Below are positions 54,851 through 64,000 of a stretch of 64,000 nucleotides of DNA, in pieces. Within the stretch, counting starts at the first letter, position 1. Every line of letters begins with the position of its first letter. Origin of the DNA: Microvirga terrestris. Lineage in GTDB: Bacteria; Pseudomonadota; Alphaproteobacteria; Rhizobiales; Beijerinckiaceae. The translations under genes were made by a program, and so were the position numbers. The notes below the pieces were generated by a model. The model was given only the letters and a program-made list of their open reading frames with translations. It made no database searches and was not told where the DNA came from. Location of the stretch: contig NZ_JADQDN010000001.1 in assembly GCF_015694425.1 (NCBI RefSeq), positions 682,001 to 746,000 of the forward strand, written 5' to 3'.

Positions 54851-56142
54851 CCGCTGAACGTCCCCTGCTGCTGAAAAACGCCCGCCTCATCGACCCCGCC
54901 AGCGAGCGCGAGGAGCGTGGCAGCGTGCTGGTGCGCGATGGCGTGATCGAGGCTCTTGGCCCGCAGGTCGCCGTTTCCGACGACGTCCAGGTGATCGATT
55001 GCGGAGGCCAGGTGCTGGCCCCCGGCCTCATCGATATGCGCGCCTTCATAGGCGAGCCGGGCGGACCCTATCGCGAGACCCTGAAGAGCGCTGGCGAGGC
55101 GGCGGCGGCGGGCGGCGTCACCACCGTGGTGTCGATGCCGGACACGAGCCCGGCCCTCGACGATCCGGCTGTGATCGACTTCATCGTGCGCCGAGCCCGT
55201 GACACCTCCATGGTCAATATCCTCCCGGCTGCGGCCCTCACGAAGGGGTTGCAAGGTGCCGAGATGGCGGAAATCGGTCGTCTGAAGGAGGCCGGCGCCA
55301 TCGCGTTCACGGACGGGGGGCGCTCCGTCACCAACGCCCAGGTGATGCGCCGCGCGCTCACCTATGCCCGCGACTTCGACGCGCTGATCATCCACCATGT
55401 TGAGGATCCGGATCTCGTCGGTCAGGGCGTGATGAACGAGGGTGAGTTCGCCTCGCGGCTCGGGCTGCCGGGCATCCCGCGCGAGGCCGAGACGGTGATG
55501 CTGGAGCGCGACATCCGTCTCGTGCGCCTCACGGGCGGACGCTACCACGCGGCCATGATCTCCTGCGCCGACTCGGCCGAGATCGTGCGCACTGCCAAGG
55601 CGAAGGGGCTGCCCGTCACCTGCGGCGTGTCCATCAATCATCTGGCGCTGAACGAGAACGACATCGGCGATTACCGCACCTTCCTGAAGCTCTCGCCGCC
55701 GCTGCGCCACGAGGATGACCGGCAGGCGATGATCGAGGCGCTGGCGGACGGCACCATCGACGTGATCGTCTCGGATCACAATCCACAGGATGTTGAGAAC
55801 AAGCGCCTGCCCTTCGCCGAGGCGGCTGATGGCGCCGTGGGGCTTGAGACCCTGCTCTCGGCGGCCCTGCGCCTCGTCCATGCGGATCGCATCTCCCTGC
55901 CGCGACTGCTGCGGGCTTTGTCCACCAAACCTGCGGAAATCCTAGGATTGCCCGGCGGGCGGCTCGCGGTCGGTGCGCCGGCCGACCTGATCGTGTTCGA
56001 CCCGGACGCGCCGTATGTACTCGACAAGCGCCAGCTCAAGTCCCTGTCCAAGAACACGCCCTTCGACGAAGCGCGCCTTGAAGGCCAAGTGAGCATCACG
56101 ATGGTGGCGGGCCGGGTGGTTTTTCAGCGCGAAACGATGTAA
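54847..56142 (+). CDS. pyrC: Dihydroorotase-like protein, probably non-catalytic (PyrC'/PyrX type)
   Basis: The 431-residue amidohydrolase-fold protein is colinear with class I dihydroorotases, but metal-binding residues are lost. The motif that should read DxHxHxR before EPG reads GLIDMRAFIGEPG, so both HxH histidines are gone; the Asp-site motif reads SDHNPQ. In other bacteria such pseudo-dihydroorotases bind PyrB and are required for aspartate carbamoyltransferase assembly, with the active dihydroorotase encoded elsewhere; that role is inferred here. Its ATG overlaps the DUF559 stop, and plsY follows after 10 bases. Confidence 0.88.
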   Translation: MTAERPLLLKNARLIDPASEREERGSVLVRDGVIEALGPQVAVSDDVQVIDCGGQVLAPGLIDMRAFIGEPGGPYRETLKSAGEAAAAGGVTTVVSMPDTSPALDDPAVIDFIVRRARDTSMVNILPAAALTKGLQGAEMAEIGRLKEAGAIAFTDGGRSVTNAQVMRRALTYARDFDALIIHHVEDPDLVGQGVMNEGEFASRLGLPGIPREAETVMLERDIRLVRLTGGRYHAAMISCADSAEIVRTAKAKGLPVTCGVSINHLALNENDIGDYRTFLKLSPPLRHEDDRQAMIEALADGTIDVIVSDHNPQDVENKRLPFAEAADGAVGLETLLSAALRLVHADRISLPRLLRALSTKPAEILGLPGGRLAVGAPADLIVFDPDAPYVLDKRQLKSLSKNTPFDEARLEGQVSITMVAGRVVFQRETM

Positions 56143-56152
56143 CGAGAAATGA

Positions 56153-56755
56153 ATGTCTGACGAGGCCAATCTCCTGTACCTGCTGGCGGCTCTGTTTTTC
56201 GGCTATCTCCTGGGCTCGATTCCGTTCGGCCTGATCCTTACCCGCATGGCCGGCTTGGGCGATGTGCGGAAGATCGGGTCGGGCAATATCGGCGCCACCA
56301 ATGTGCTGCGCACGGGCCGCAAGGGTTTGGCGGCCGCAACGCTCATTTCCGATGCCCTGAAGGGCACAGCCGCCGTGCTCATCGCCGCGCAGTGGGGTCC
56401 GCAATTCGCCATCATGGCTGCCCTCGGGGCCTTCCTGGGCCACCTCTTTCCCGTTTGGCTCGGGTTCAAGGGCGGCAAGGGCGTTGCCACCTTCATCGGG
56501 GTCCTGATCGGCCTCAAGCCACTGGCGGCGCTTATCTTCTGCCTGATCTGGCTCGGGGTCGCGTTCGCATCCAAGTATTCCTCGCTCTCGGCCTTGGTCG
56601 CCAGCGCAGCGTCACCGATCGTCCTTTGGCTGCTGGGTGAGCCTGGCATGGCCGGGATCGCCGTGGTGCTGGTGGCGCTCCTGTGGTGGAAGCACGGGCA
56701 GAACATCAGCCGCCTCCTTGCCGGAACAGAAGGCAAGATCGGCCAGAAGGGATGA
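56153..56755 (+). CDS. plsY: Glycerol-3-phosphate acyltransferase PlsY
   Basis: The 200-residue inner-membrane enzyme transfers acyl groups from acyl-phosphate to glycerol-3-phosphate, the first step of phospholipid synthesis. The conserved loops are [35 protein letters not shown] (motif 1) and [20 protein letters not shown] (motif 2), with [20 protein letters not shown] (motif 3) at the C-terminus. It has about five membrane helices. It is 4 bases from dprA in the same operon. Confidence 0.96.
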   Translation: MSDEANLLYLLAALFFGYLLGSIPFGLILTRMAGLGDVRKIGSGNIGATNVLRTGRKGLAAATLISDALKGTAAVLIAAQWGPQFAIMAALGAFLGHLFPVWLGFKGGKGVATFIGVLIGLKPLAALIFCLIWLGVAFASKYSSLSALVASAASPIVLWLLGEPGMAGIAVVLVALLWWKHGQNISRLLAGTEGKIGQKG

Positions 56756-56759
56756 TCTC

Positions 56760-57944
56760 ATGATCCTGACGGATGAGCAGCGTCTCGACTGGCTTCGCCT
56801 CATCCGCTCGGAAAACGTGGGCCCGCGCACCTTCCGCGCCCTGATCAACCAATATGGCGGGGCCGGGGCCGCACTGGACGCCCTACCGGACCTTGCTCGT
56901 CGTGGCGGGCGCCTGCTGCTTAAAGTTTACAGCCGAGCCGAGGCCGAAAAGGAGATGGCCGCCGCCGCGCGCCTCGGCGTGCGCTTCATCGCCATGGGCG
57001 AACCGGATTACCCGAAGACCCTCCAGGCCATCGACACCGCCCCACCCCTGATCGGGCTGCGAGGCAGCGCAGCGGCGCTGGCCAAGCCCTCCGTCGCCAT
57101 CGTCGGCTCGCGCAACGCTTCCGCGTCCGGCCTGACTTTCGCCGAGCGCCTCGCGCGCCAGCTGGGCGATGCGGGTTATGTGGTGGTCTCTGGTTTGGCG
57201 CGGGGCATCGACACGAAGGCGCACAAAGCGACCCTTGAGACCGGCACGGTGGCGGTTCTAGCAGGCGGGCATGACCGGATCTACCCGTCCCAGAACGAGC
57301 CGCTGCTGCAGGCGATCCTCGATCAGGGCGGTGCGGTGATCTCCGAAATGCCCATGGGCTGGGAGCCGCGCGGCCGCGATTTCCCGCGCCGCAACCGCAT
57401 CGTCTCCGGCCTGTCCTACGGGGTTGTCGTAGTGGAGGCGGCGCGACGCTCCGGATCGCTGATCACCGCGCGCTTTGCTCTGGAGCAGGGCCGCGAGGTC
57501 TTTGCCGTGCCGGGCTCACCCCTCGATCCTCGCGCCGAGGGCACCAACGATCTCATCCGTGACGGCGCTACCCTCTGCGCCGGAATCGAGCATGTGACGA
57601 GCGTGCTGGAGCCGCTAATTGCCTCAGGCCCTCGCCTCGACCGAAGCGCCGAGGAGCCACACTACAGTCTTGGGTCGGAAGAGCTTTGGGACGAGCTCGA
57701 TCTGCCCGACATCGCCCGTGCACCAGTACGGCCCGTCATGCCGGATGCCGGGATCGAGGACGAGGCGGAGGAGAGCCCGGCCGATCTGATCACGTTCCTC
57801 GGACCGTCGCCGGTGGCCATTGATGATCTCGTCCGGCAAACCGGCCTGTCGATCCGGTCGGTCCAGACGGCTCTGCTGGAACTTGAGATCGCCGGGCGGC
57901 TTGAGCGGCACGGCGGTAACGCGGTGTCGCTGCTCGGGTCCTAA
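56760..57944 (+). CDS. dprA: DNA-processing protein DprA
   Basis: The 394-residue protein loads RecA on single-stranded DNA in transformation. An N-terminal SAM-like region ([20 protein letters not shown]) precedes the Rossmann fold ([79 protein letters not shown]). The C-terminal winged helix is at [20 protein letters not shown]. The ATG at 56760 is used. It is the last gene of the pyrB-pyrC'-plsY-dprA group; the stop overlaps the convergent gene by four bases. Confidence 0.94.
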   Translation: MILTDEQRLDWLRLIRSENVGPRTFRALINQYGGAGAALDALPDLARRGGRLLLKVYSRAEAEKEMAAAARLGVRFIAMGEPDYPKTLQAIDTAPPLIGLRGSAAALAKPSVAIVGSRNASASGLTFAERLARQLGDAGYVVVSGLARGIDTKAHKATLETGTVAVLAGGHDRIYPSQNEPLLQAILDQGGAVISEMPMGWEPRGRDFPRRNRIVSGLSYGVVVVEAARRSGSLITARFALEQGREVFAVPGSPLDPRAEGTNDLIRDGATLCAGIEHVTSVLEPLIASGPRLDRSAEEPHYSLGSEELWDELDLPDIARAPVRPVMPDAGIEDEAEESPADLITFLGPSPVAIDDLVRQTGLSIRSVQTALLELEIAGRLERHGGNAVSLLGS

Positions 57945-58183
57945 TCGCTCTTATCGCCTGACTGCACCGCCCGAATGGCTTCCAGCCGTGCCATGTCGAG
58001 AAGATAAGCCAGAAGATCGAGATTGGCCTCACGGGCGAGGTAGGACAGCTCCGCCGAGAACTCGGCCACGTACTGGGCCGTTTCCGCGGGGCTCATCTTG
58101 CGACCGGGGCGGTCGCTATCCTCAGCGCCCGAAACGTCATTCGCCGACGGGTCTTTTCCGGAAGGGCGCAGGGCTTTGGTCAT
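57941..58183 (-). CDS. Conserved small helical protein
   Basis: The 80-residue product has a polar N-terminal part and a helical C-terminal part ([40 protein letters not shown]). I recognise this as a short protein often found next to dprA in this order, but cannot name a function. The start ATG at 58183 has no strong ribosome site. Confidence 0.65.
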   Translation of the reverse strand: MTKALRPSGKDPSANDVSGAEDSDRPGRKMSPAETAQYVAEFSAELSYLAREANLDLLAYLLDMARLEAIRAVQSGDKSD

Positions 58184-58289
58184 GAGGAATGACGCTGTCT
58201 CACTGTTGCAATTCGCCTAGTTAGCAGCACAACCGGTAATAAGACAAGCCGTCATATTATACCTTGAATTGCAAGTCGGCGGTTCGCGA

Positions 58290-59216
58290 TCAACCCAGGA
58301 GGGAGATCAGCACCGGCATGGACAGCAGGGCGAGCAGGGTCTGCAGTGTCAGGATTTCCGCCATGAGCCCGGCATTGCCTCCCATCTGGCGCGCGAGCAC
58401 GTAGGCTGCGCTGGCCGAAGGCACCGAGGCGGCGACGATGGTCACCGTCATGTCGTCTCCGGTCACACCCGCGAAGCGAGCCAGGGTTCCGGCCATGACC
58501 GGCAGGAGGACGAGCTTAAGGCCAGTCGACAGGGCGTGGGGCAGGCCGGGACGGGCGAGGCGACGGATGTCGAGCCCCGCTCCGACGATCAGGAGGCCCG
58601 CGGCGAGCGCCGCCCGGCCGATGATGTCGATATAGATCGCGACCGGCTTCGGCAGCGGCGGCGCCAGAAGGTTGAGGGCAAGCCCCACGGCGCAGGACCA
58701 GATGAACGGGTTGGTAACGAAGGAGCGCAGGATGTCGAAAGGACTGCGCCGGGGCTGGCCGGCAAAGCGGATGAAAACGTAGAAGGCGAGCAGGTTGAGG
58801 AGCGGCACCATGGCGGCGATGGCGACCGCGATCAGCGCGATGCCGCGCTGGCCGAACAGGCTGCCGGCGACGGCGAGGCCCACGAAGGTGTTCCAGCGCG
58901 TCGCCCCCTGAAATATCGACGTGAAGCTTGGGCCGTCGATGCCGAAATGGCGCTCCAGCACGGGGCGCAGCGCCAGCACGATTACCGCCATGATGAGGAT
59001 CGCGCCGACCAGCGCGCCGCCGACGCCGAGAACCGGCACGGAGGAGAGGTCTGCCCTCGACAGGGTGTCGATAATGAGCGCCGGGAAGAAGATCACATAG
59101 GTGACGCGCTCGAGCCCGGACCATTGCTGCTCGCCCACGAAACCCGTGGTGCGGCATAGCCAGCCGGTGGCGATGATCAAGAAGGTCGGGATCAGGCTGG
59201 CGAAGACGGCCGACAT
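58290..59216 (-). CDS. AEC family transporter
   Basis: The 308-residue membrane protein has about ten helices with the AEC (auxin efflux carrier) layout: two five-helix halves, with FVGEQQWSGLERVTYVIFFP near the N-terminus, FQGATRWNTFVGLAVAGSLF and RAALAAGLLIVGAGLDIR in the middle, and VPSASAAYVLARQMGGNAGL in the second half. Such proteins export organic acids (e.g. malate, malonate) or other anions; the substrate is unknown. It has no neighbours in an operon. Confidence 0.85.
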   Translation of the reverse strand: MSAVFASLIPTFLIIATGWLCRTTGFVGEQQWSGLERVTYVIFFPALIIDTLSRADLSSVPVLGVGGALVGAILIMAVIVLALRPVLERHFGIDGPSFTSIFQGATRWNTFVGLAVAGSLFGQRGIALIAVAIAAMVPLLNLLAFYVFIRFAGQPRRSPFDILRSFVTNPFIWSCAVGLALNLLAPPLPKPVAIYIDIIGRAALAAGLLIVGAGLDIRRLARPGLPHALSTGLKLVLLPVMAGTLARFAGVTGDDMTVTIVAASVPSASAAYVLARQMGGNAGLMAEILTLQTLLALLSMPVLISLLG

Positions 59217-59373
59217 GGGGATCCGGAGCGGGAGAGAGCAGGCAACCTGGCAAAAGCAGGGTGCATGAGCGGCTTAAGGCTTGCGGGTACGCTCGACAAG
59301 CGCCGGATAAGCTTGCATTGGATTTCGCTCCCGGTACTCCACTTGTCTTTGTCTGCGTCCCGCCAGAGGCCCC

Positions 59374-59796
59374 ATGATCCAGGTGACGAATTCCATCGCG
59401 CTCGATGAAGCAGAACTCCAGGAAAGCTTCATCCGCGCCTCCGGGCCGGGCGGGCAGAACGTCAACAAGGTGGAAACCGCCGTCCAGTTGCGCTTCGACG
59501 TCCGCAACTCGCCCTCGCTGCCGGATTACGTGAAGGAGAAGCTGGAACGGCTCGCCGGCAGCCGCCTGACCAATGACGGCGTGCTGATCATCACGGCGCA
59601 GCGCTTCCGCTCGCAGGAGCGCAACCGGGAGGATGCGGTGGAGCGCCTCGTCGAGTTGGTCCGTCAGGCGACCGAGCGGCCCAAACCGCGCCGGCCCACG
59701 CGGCCGACACTGGCTTCCAAGAAGCGCAGGCTTGAGTCGAAGGGCCGGCGCGCCGAGATCAAGAAGGGCCGCAGCGGCAAGCCAACCTTCGACTAG
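59374..59796 (+). CDS. arfB: Alternative ribosome-rescue factor ArfB (YaeJ-type peptidyl-tRNA hydrolase)
   Basis: The 140-residue protein has the catalytic GGQ motif in RASGPGGQNVNKVETAVQL and a Lys/Arg-rich tail (KKRRLESKGRRAEIKKGRSG) that would thread into the empty mRNA channel. This is the codon-independent rescue factor rather than a full release factor. The ATG at 59374 is used. A repeat of the second family starts right after its stop. Confidence 0.93.
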   Translation: MIQVTNSIALDEAELQESFIRASGPGGQNVNKVETAVQLRFDVRNSPSLPDYVKEKLERLAGSRLTNDGVLIITAQRFRSQERNREDAVERLVELVRQATERPKPRRPTRPTLASKKRRLESKGRRAEIKKGRSGKPTFD

Positions 59797-59856
59797 CCCA
59801 TCGTGCGAAAAAATGGATCCGGTTTTTCGCGAAAGCGATACGCTCATCAAAGAATG
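59797..59856. repeat. Repeat of the second family, short copy
   Basis: GCCCATCGTGCGAAAAAATG and GGTTTTTCGCGAAAGCGAT correspond to the first hairpin of the element at 35615-35732 (CATCGTGCGGAAAAGTGG, GGTTTTCCGCACCGAACGAT), followed by CATCAAAGA in place of AAGTCAAAGA. The second hairpin is missing, so this copy is truncated. Confidence 0.7.
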
Positions 59857-59860
59857 AGCC

Positions 59861-60229
59861 TTACCCTTGAAGAACGATGCCGCCGAAGCCGAGAAGATCT
59901 GCAAAGACGGCAAACACAACCCCAAGACCGACGAAGATGAGCCCGGTCAGGAAAAACCGGACTGAGCGGTTGTACCGCTTGAGTTGGAGCGAGGACACCA
60001 TAAGCAGATCGGCCAGCGCCTTGACCTGCAGGGCCAGCCCCAGAGTGATCAAGACGACTGAGACGAGATCCGAACGGGTCCATTCGCCGGGCAGCGCCGC
60101 CCAGCGGCTCAGGAATCCCAGAGAGAAGCCGACAACGACGCCGATCGCCGTAATGGAACCGCTGCGGAAGATCGAGTCGATGCGCTGCTGCTCGTCGCGC
60201 TGGGCAGGTTCAACCGCATCATTCGCCAT
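59861..60229 (-). CDS. Hypothetical three-span membrane protein
   Basis: The 122-residue product has a polar N-terminus (MANDAVEPAQRDEQQRIDSI) and three hydrophobic segments (ITAIGVVVGFSLGFLSRWAA, LVSVVLITLGLALQVKALAD, FFLTGLIFVGLGVVFAVFAD). The ATG at 60229 is chosen over an upstream TTG. I do not recognise the family. Confidence 0.68.
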   Translation of the reverse strand: MANDAVEPAQRDEQQRIDSIFRSGSITAIGVVVGFSLGFLSRWAALPGEWTRSDLVSVVLITLGLALQVKALADLLMVSSLQLKRYNRSVRFFLTGLIFVGLGVVFAVFADLLGFGGIVLQG

Positions 60230-60300
60230 AGCCGGCTCCAATCCAGAGCTTTCGTGGGCGATCTTACATCAGGCTATGGTTGGTGCCGATACCGCTTTCG

Positions 60301-61350
60301 TTACTCTGACGGGGGATAGACGTGCTCGCCACCTCTGAAGTCCATGACCGTGTGGCAGCCTCCGTTTTCCCGGATGGCGTCCGGGCCGATCACGGCCTTT
60401 CCGTGCCCGCCGGGGATGTCGAGGATGTAGGTCGGCTGGCACAGGCCCGAAATCCGACCGCGTAAGGTCGCCACGAGAGCGCGGCCTTCCTCGATGGAGA
60501 GGCGGAAATGGCTCGTGCCCGGTGCGAGATCGGGGTGGTGAAGGTAGTAGGGCTTCACCCTCGTCTCGACGAAGGCCCGCATCAGGTCGGCGAGCGTATC
60601 GGGATCGTCGTTGACGCCCTTGAGCAGCACCGACTGGCTGATCATCACGATGCCTGAATCCACCAGCCGGGCGCAGGCCGCGCGTGCCTCAAGGGTCAGC
60701 TCGCGCGGGTGGTTGGCGTGAAGCGCCACATAGGCGGTCTTGCCGCTGCACTTAAGGGCCGCGATCAGTGCCTCGTCGATCCGCTCCGGCTCCACCACGG
60801 GCACGCGGGTGTGGAAGCGGACGATCTTCACGTGACCGATGGCGGAGAGCCGCTGCATGATCTCGGTCAGCCGACGCGGCGAGAGAACCAGCGGGTCGCC
60901 TCCGGTGAGGATCACCTCCCAGATCTCCGGATGATCCGCAATATAAGCGAAAGCCTTGTCCATAGCCTCGGGCGAGAGGGTGCCGAGCCCCTGCGGCCCC
61001 ACCATCTCGCGGCGAAAGCAGAAACGGCAATAGACCGGGCACACATGCACGGCCTTGAGCAGCACCCGGTCGGGATAGCGATGGACGATGCCCTCGACGG
61101 GTGAATGCGCCAGATCGCCGATAGGATCTTCCCGTTCCTCGGGCGTGGTGGTCAGTTCTGCCGCGTCGGGCACGAACTGGCGGGCGATGGGATCGCTTGG
61201 ATCGTTGGGATCGATGAGAGCAGCCATGGCGGGGCTGATGGCGACGGCATAACGCTCAGCGACTGCCTCGATACTGGCGATTTGTTCGGGCGCAACGAGA
61301 CCGGCTTCGACCAGTTCGGCCGGATTGCGTAAGGGGCGGATCGCATTCAC
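60301..61350 (-). CDS. epmB: EF-P-(R)-beta-lysine forming lysine 2,3-aminomutase
   Basis: The 349-residue radical-SAM enzyme converts lysine to (R)-beta-lysine for EF-P modification. The cluster motif is [17 protein letters not shown] (CxxxCxxC), the radical SAM glycine motif is [17 protein letters not shown], and [20 protein letters not shown] is the PLP/lysine-site region. It is shorter than clostridial KamA (about 415), as expected for EpmB. The start is GTG 61350, which overlaps the epmA stop (GTGA). Catabolic lysine aminomutase is unlikely given the neighbours. Confidence 0.92.
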   Translation of the reverse strand: MNAIRPLRNPAELVEAGLVAPEQIASIEAVAERYAVAISPAMAALIDPNDPSDPIARQFVPDAAELTTTPEEREDPIGDLAHSPVEGIVHRYPDRVLLKAVHVCPVYCRFCFRREMVGPQGLGTLSPEAMDKAFAYIADHPEIWEVILTGGDPLVLSPRRLTEIMQRLSAIGHVKIVRFHTRVPVVEPERIDEALIAALKCSGKTAYVALHANHPRELTLEARAACARLVDSGIVMISQSVLLKGVNDDPDTLADLMRAFVETRVKPYYLHHPDLAPGTSHFRLSIEEGRALVATLRGRISGLCQPTYILDIPGGHGKAVIGPDAIRENGGCHTVMDFRGGEHVYPPSE

Positions 61351-62411
61351 CGGCCCGTCTCCGGCACAGGAGCCCAGAGCACCTGATCGATGCGCGACGC
61401 CCCGGTGACGAGCATCACCAGCCGGTCGAAGCCGAGCGCGATGCCGCTGGCTTCCGGCATCTGGGCGAGCGCCGCCAGGAAATCCTCGTCCACCGGGTAG
61501 CTTTCTCCATAGACCCGCATCTTCTCACGCATCTCGGCCTCGAAGCGGCGGCGCTGCTCGGCAGCGTCCGTCAGCTCCCCAAAAGCATTGGCAAGCTCGA
61601 CGCCGCAGGCATAGAGCTCGAACCGCTCCGCCACCCGCGCGTCGCGGGCGGTCGGGCGGGCGAGGGCTGCTTCGGCAACCGGGTATTCGTCCAAGATCGT
61701 GGCGCGGCCGAGGCCGAGATTCGGTTCGATCCGCTCCACGATGACGCGGCTGAACAGGTCCGCCCAGGTGTCGTCCTCCGCCACTCGCAGACCCGCCGTT
61801 TTGAGGCTGGCAGCCAGGTGCGCCTTATCGGTTTCGCCGTCCTCGTCGATGGAGGCGAGGAGATCGATGCCGGCGAAGCGCTGGAAGGCCTCGGCGACGC
61901 TCAGGCGCTCAGGCTCCCGGAACGGATCGCTTTCGCGGCCGCGAAAGGTGAGGGTGCGGGTGCCGGCGGTCTCGGCGGCCAAACCCAGGATCTCGCCGCA
62001 ATCCTTCATCAGCGTCTCGTAGCTTTCGCCGGTCCTATACCACTCAAGCATGGTGAATTCCGGGTGGTGCAGGGGGCCGCGCTCCCGGTTGCGGTAGACG
62101 TGGGCGAAGCACGCGATCCGGGGCTCGCCCGCCGCCAGCAGCTTCTTGCAGGCGAATTCCGGCGAAGTGTGGAGGTAGAGGGGGGTGCGAGAGCCGTCGA
62201 GGCCGATGGCCTCGGTCGCGAAGGCATGGAGATGCGCCTCGTTGCCGGGCGAGATCTGGAGCGTGGCGGTGTCGACCTCTACGAAGTCCCGTTCCGCGAA
62301 GAACCCGCGCAGGGCGGCCTGAATCCGGTTCCGCGCCATCAGGAAAGGGCGGCGGTCGGCGTGGACATGGGGTATCCACCAGGGGGAGGGAGCGGTGAGA
62401 GGCTTATCCAT
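61347..62411 (-). CDS. epmA: EF-P--(R)-beta-lysine ligase
   Basis: The 354-residue LysRS-like enzyme (PoxA/GenX) attaches (R)-beta-lysine to EF-P. It is a truncated class II synthetase with motif 2 ([20 protein letters not shown]) and motif 3 ([20 protein letters not shown]) and no anticodon-binding domain. The ATG at 62411 is used; an in-frame start at 62492 would run into the intergenic region. It overlaps epmB and is divergent from efp. Confidence 0.93.
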   Translation of the reverse strand: MDKPLTAPSPWWIPHVHADRRPFLMARNRIQAALRGFFAERDFVEVDTATLQISPGNEAHLHAFATEAIGLDGSRTPLYLHTSPEFACKKLLAAGEPRIACFAHVYRNRERGPLHHPEFTMLEWYRTGESYETLMKDCGEILGLAAETAGTRTLTFRGRESDPFREPERLSVAEAFQRFAGIDLLASIDEDGETDKAHLAASLKTAGLRVAEDDTWADLFSRVIVERIEPNLGLGRATILDEYPVAEAALARPTARDARVAERFELYACGVELANAFGELTDAAEQRRRFEAEMREKMRVYGESYPVDEDFLAALAQMPEASGIALGFDRLVMLVTGASRIDQVLWAPVPETGR

Positions 62412-62552
62412 TCCAAAGGGTTCCGTGAGGTCGGACTGGCGAATTGCGCCAAGATAGGCTACTTGCGGCACCGAAAGCGTTTTCGGTGCCACTGGGGCTC
62501 GGGCGACCCGACCCTCACGACGCGCCTCTATCTGTCACAAGGAAAGCCTCAC

Positions 62553-63119
62553 GTGAAGGTCATCGCCTCTACGCTCCGCAAAGGCAACGTCGTCGATATG
62601 GACGGCAGGCTCTATGTGGTTCTCACCGCCCAGAACATCCACCCTGGCAAGGGCACGCCGGTCACCCAGCTCGACATGCGCCGGATCTCCGACGGCGTGA
62701 AGGTCTCCGAGCGCTACCGCACCACCGAGCAGGTCGAGCGCGCTTTCGTGGAAGACCGTGAGCACACCTTCCTCTACCAGGACGGCGAGGGCTTCCACTT
62801 CATGAACCCCGAGACCTACGATCAGGTCGTGGTGCCGGAAGACATCATCGGCGACCAGAAGGCCTACCTCCAGGAAGGCATGGCCGTGATGCTCTCGATC
62901 CATAACGGCATCGCCATCGCCATCGAGCTGCCGGCGCGCATCACCCTCGAGATCGTTGACACCGAGCCGGTGGTGAAGGGCCAGACGGCCTCCTCGTCCT
63001 ACAAGCCCGCCATGCTGTCGAACGGCGTGCGCACCCTGGTGCCTCCCCACATCCAGGCCGGCACCCGCGTGGTCATCATGACGGAAGACGGCTCCTACGT
63101 GGAGCGCGCGAAGGACTAA
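62553..63119 (+). CDS. efp: Elongation factor P
   Basis: The 188-residue factor relieves ribosome stalling at polyproline. The modified Lys is in IHPGKGTPV (Lys33 here), and domains II and III follow ([39 protein letters not shown]). The start is GTG 62553 after CAAGGAAAG. The modifying enzymes EpmA and EpmB are encoded divergently next door, so the Lys is predicted to be beta-lysylated. The hydroxylase EpmC is not in the window. Confidence 0.96.
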   Translation: MKVIASTLRKGNVVDMDGRLYVVLTAQNIHPGKGTPVTQLDMRRISDGVKVSERYRTTEQVERAFVEDREHTFLYQDGEGFHFMNPETYDQVVVPEDIIGDQKAYLQEGMAVMLSIHNGIAIAIELPARITLEIVDTEPVVKGQTASSSYKPAMLSNGVRTLVPPHIQAGTRVVIMTEDGSYVERAKD

Positions 63120-63135
63120 GGGCTCTCTTCTCGCC

Positions 63136-63225
63136 CGTCATCACCGGCCTTGTGCCGGTGATCTCGATTGGAAGAGCGTTGAGCTTCACAGGATCGGGAT
63201 GGCCGGGACAAGCCCGGCCATGACG
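63136..63225 (+). repeat. Two-hairpin interspersed repeat, copy 3
   Basis: The same structure as 11537-11626: CGTCATCACCGGCCTTGTG, CCGGTGATCTCGAT, a spacer, then GATGGCCGGGACAAGCCCGG and CCATGACG. It begins 16 bases after the efp stop. Confidence 0.88.
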
Positions 63226-63250
63226 ACAGTGAGATCAATCATACCTTGCA

Positions 63251-63302
63251 GGGCAGGCGATTCCGGTGAAGGCTCACCGGGCGTCCTGCCCTTTCTCATT
63301 TT
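63251..63302 (+). terminator. Rho-independent terminator after efp
   Basis: GGGCAGG (63251-63257) pairs with CCTGCCC (63285-63291), inside which CCGGTGA pairs with TCACCGG; TTTCTCATTTT follows. It may end the efp transcript beyond the repeat. Confidence 0.8.
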
Positions 63303-63320
63303 GCGGAGTCGAACGGTTTC

Positions 63321-64000
63321 ATGACGAGCGGTCCTGCCCATTCCATCAATCCTCTCGTGGCCGATGTCGGCAGCCCTCCGATCCCGGAGGCGCAGGCGTG
63401 GACCAGGCGCTATGACGGGTCATACGGGCCGCTGATCAACCTCTCCCAGGCCGTGCCGGGCAATGCGCCCCATCCGGAGCTGCTGGAGCGGATGGCCGCC
63501 ATCGCCGGCTCACCCACCGGCTCGCAATACGGCCCGATCAACGGCGATGCGCCGCTTAAGGAAGCCTATGCGGCCGAGCTGTCCCGCATCTACGAAGGCC
63601 GTATTGAGCCAGACGACACGGCGGTGACGGCCGGCTGCAACATGGCCTTCTTTGCCGCCATGATGCTGCTCGCCCATCGCGGCGAGGCGGTGTTGCTGCC
63701 GACCCCCTGGTACTTCAATCACCAGATGAGCCTGGACATGCTCGGCATCGAGCCGCGCCCGCTGCCGTGCCGGGCGGAGAACGGATTCGTGCCGCGCATC
63801 GAGGACGCCGAGGCGCTGATCGACGACAAAGTCAGGGCCATCGTGCTGGTGACGCCCAACAACCCGACCGGTGCCGTCTACCCGGCGCATATGATCGAGA
63901 GCTTCGCCCAGCTCTGCAGACGGCGCGGCATTTACCTTGTGATCGACGAGACTTACCGGGACTTCCTGCCGCAAGGCATGAACCGCCCCCATGGGCTCTT
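63321..64000 (+). CDS. PLP-dependent class I/II aminotransferase, 3' truncated by window edge
   Basis: The first 226 residues of a fold type I aminotransferase. YGPINGDAPLKEAYAAEL, TAGCNMAFFAAMMLLAHRGE, VLLPTPWYFNHQMSLDML, VTPNNPTGAVYPAHMI and LVIDETYRDFL are the usual PLP-site blocks (the NPTG and DETY motifs bind PLP); the catalytic Lys lies beyond the window. The ATG at 63321 is used. The amino donor and acceptor cannot be inferred from this part. Confidence 0.9.
   Translation, partial: MTSGPAHSINPLVADVGSPPIPEAQAWTRRYDGSYGPLINLSQAVPGNAPHPELLERMAAIAGSPTGSQYGPINGDAPLKEAYAAELSRIYEGRIEPDDTAVTAGCNMAFFAAMMLLAHRGEAVLLPTPWYFNHQMSLDMLGIEPRPLPCRAENGFVPRIEDAEALIDDKVRAIVLVTPNNPTGAVYPAHMIESFAQLCRRRGIYLVIDETYRDFLPQGMNRPHGL

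Overview
The window reads as an ordinary chromosomal stretch of a GC-rich alphaproteobacterium of the order Hyphomicrobiales (Rhizobiales), possibly near Microvirga or Methylobacterium. The order-level call rests on family content seen here (Aap-type amino-acid transporter, PopZ, DivK, an EipB/DUF1849 envelope protein, HWE histidine kinase, DUF1489, DUF983, DUF3572, zinc-finger DinB, SPOR-tailed D-Ala-D-Ala carboxypeptidase). The genus is a guess. I see no prophage, insertion sequence, CRISPR array or rRNA operon.

Layout. 1-6415: end of an amino-acid ABC transporter (aapM', aapP), then phrB, alaX and sseA on the minus strand, tRNA-Asn and tRNA-Cys, and pcm. 6601-13027: tolC, popZ, valS, and a Mur-box-controlled mntH. 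13215-19686: a biotin-dependent acyl-CoA carboxylase alpha subunit, small conserved genes, a YfcG-like GST, a membrane J-domain protein and a SPOR-tailed carboxypeptidase. 19831-23755: a phasin behind two TGC-N3-GCA palindromes, then clpS-clpA and a coupled small membrane protein. 23712-32350: an HWE kinase, an FMN reductase, a ridA-gdpD-femAB-like operon, eipB, dinB-DUF3572, divK, and a structured non-coding RNA candidate. 32543-43282: adenine deaminase, a FUSC transporter, a run of small proteins, and an rpmG/NUDIX/DUF983/rnr block. 43442-48799: an AT-richer RTX protein gene, parE and mgtC. 48805-57944: topA, an AidB-like acyl-CoA dehydrogenase, and the pyrB-pyrC'-plsY-dprA operon interrupted by a DUF559 nuclease gene inside inverted repeats. 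58290-64000: an AEC transporter, arfB, the EpmA/EpmB/EF-P translation module and the start of a PLP aminotransferase.

Genes that work together: ClpS and ClpA (N-degron proteolysis); EpmA, EpmB and EF-P (EF-P beta-lysylation); PyrB and a dihydroorotase-like partner that has lost its metal-binding HxH; DivK and PopZ (polarity and cell cycle); RNase R, L33, topoisomerase I, ParE and DprA (information processing).

Most interesting signals: (1) the DUF559 gene bracketed by ~50-bp inverted repeats inside pyrB-pyrC; (2) a ~200-nt structured RNA whose 21-bp hairpin displays CCUCCU (anti-Shine-Dalgarno) in its loop; (3) three copies of a 90-bp two-hairpin repeat; (4) a PhaR-like operator pair at the phasin promoter and a Mur-like box at mntH; (5) an apparently non-catalytic PyrC. 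All functional calls come from reading the sequence. No database search was run.
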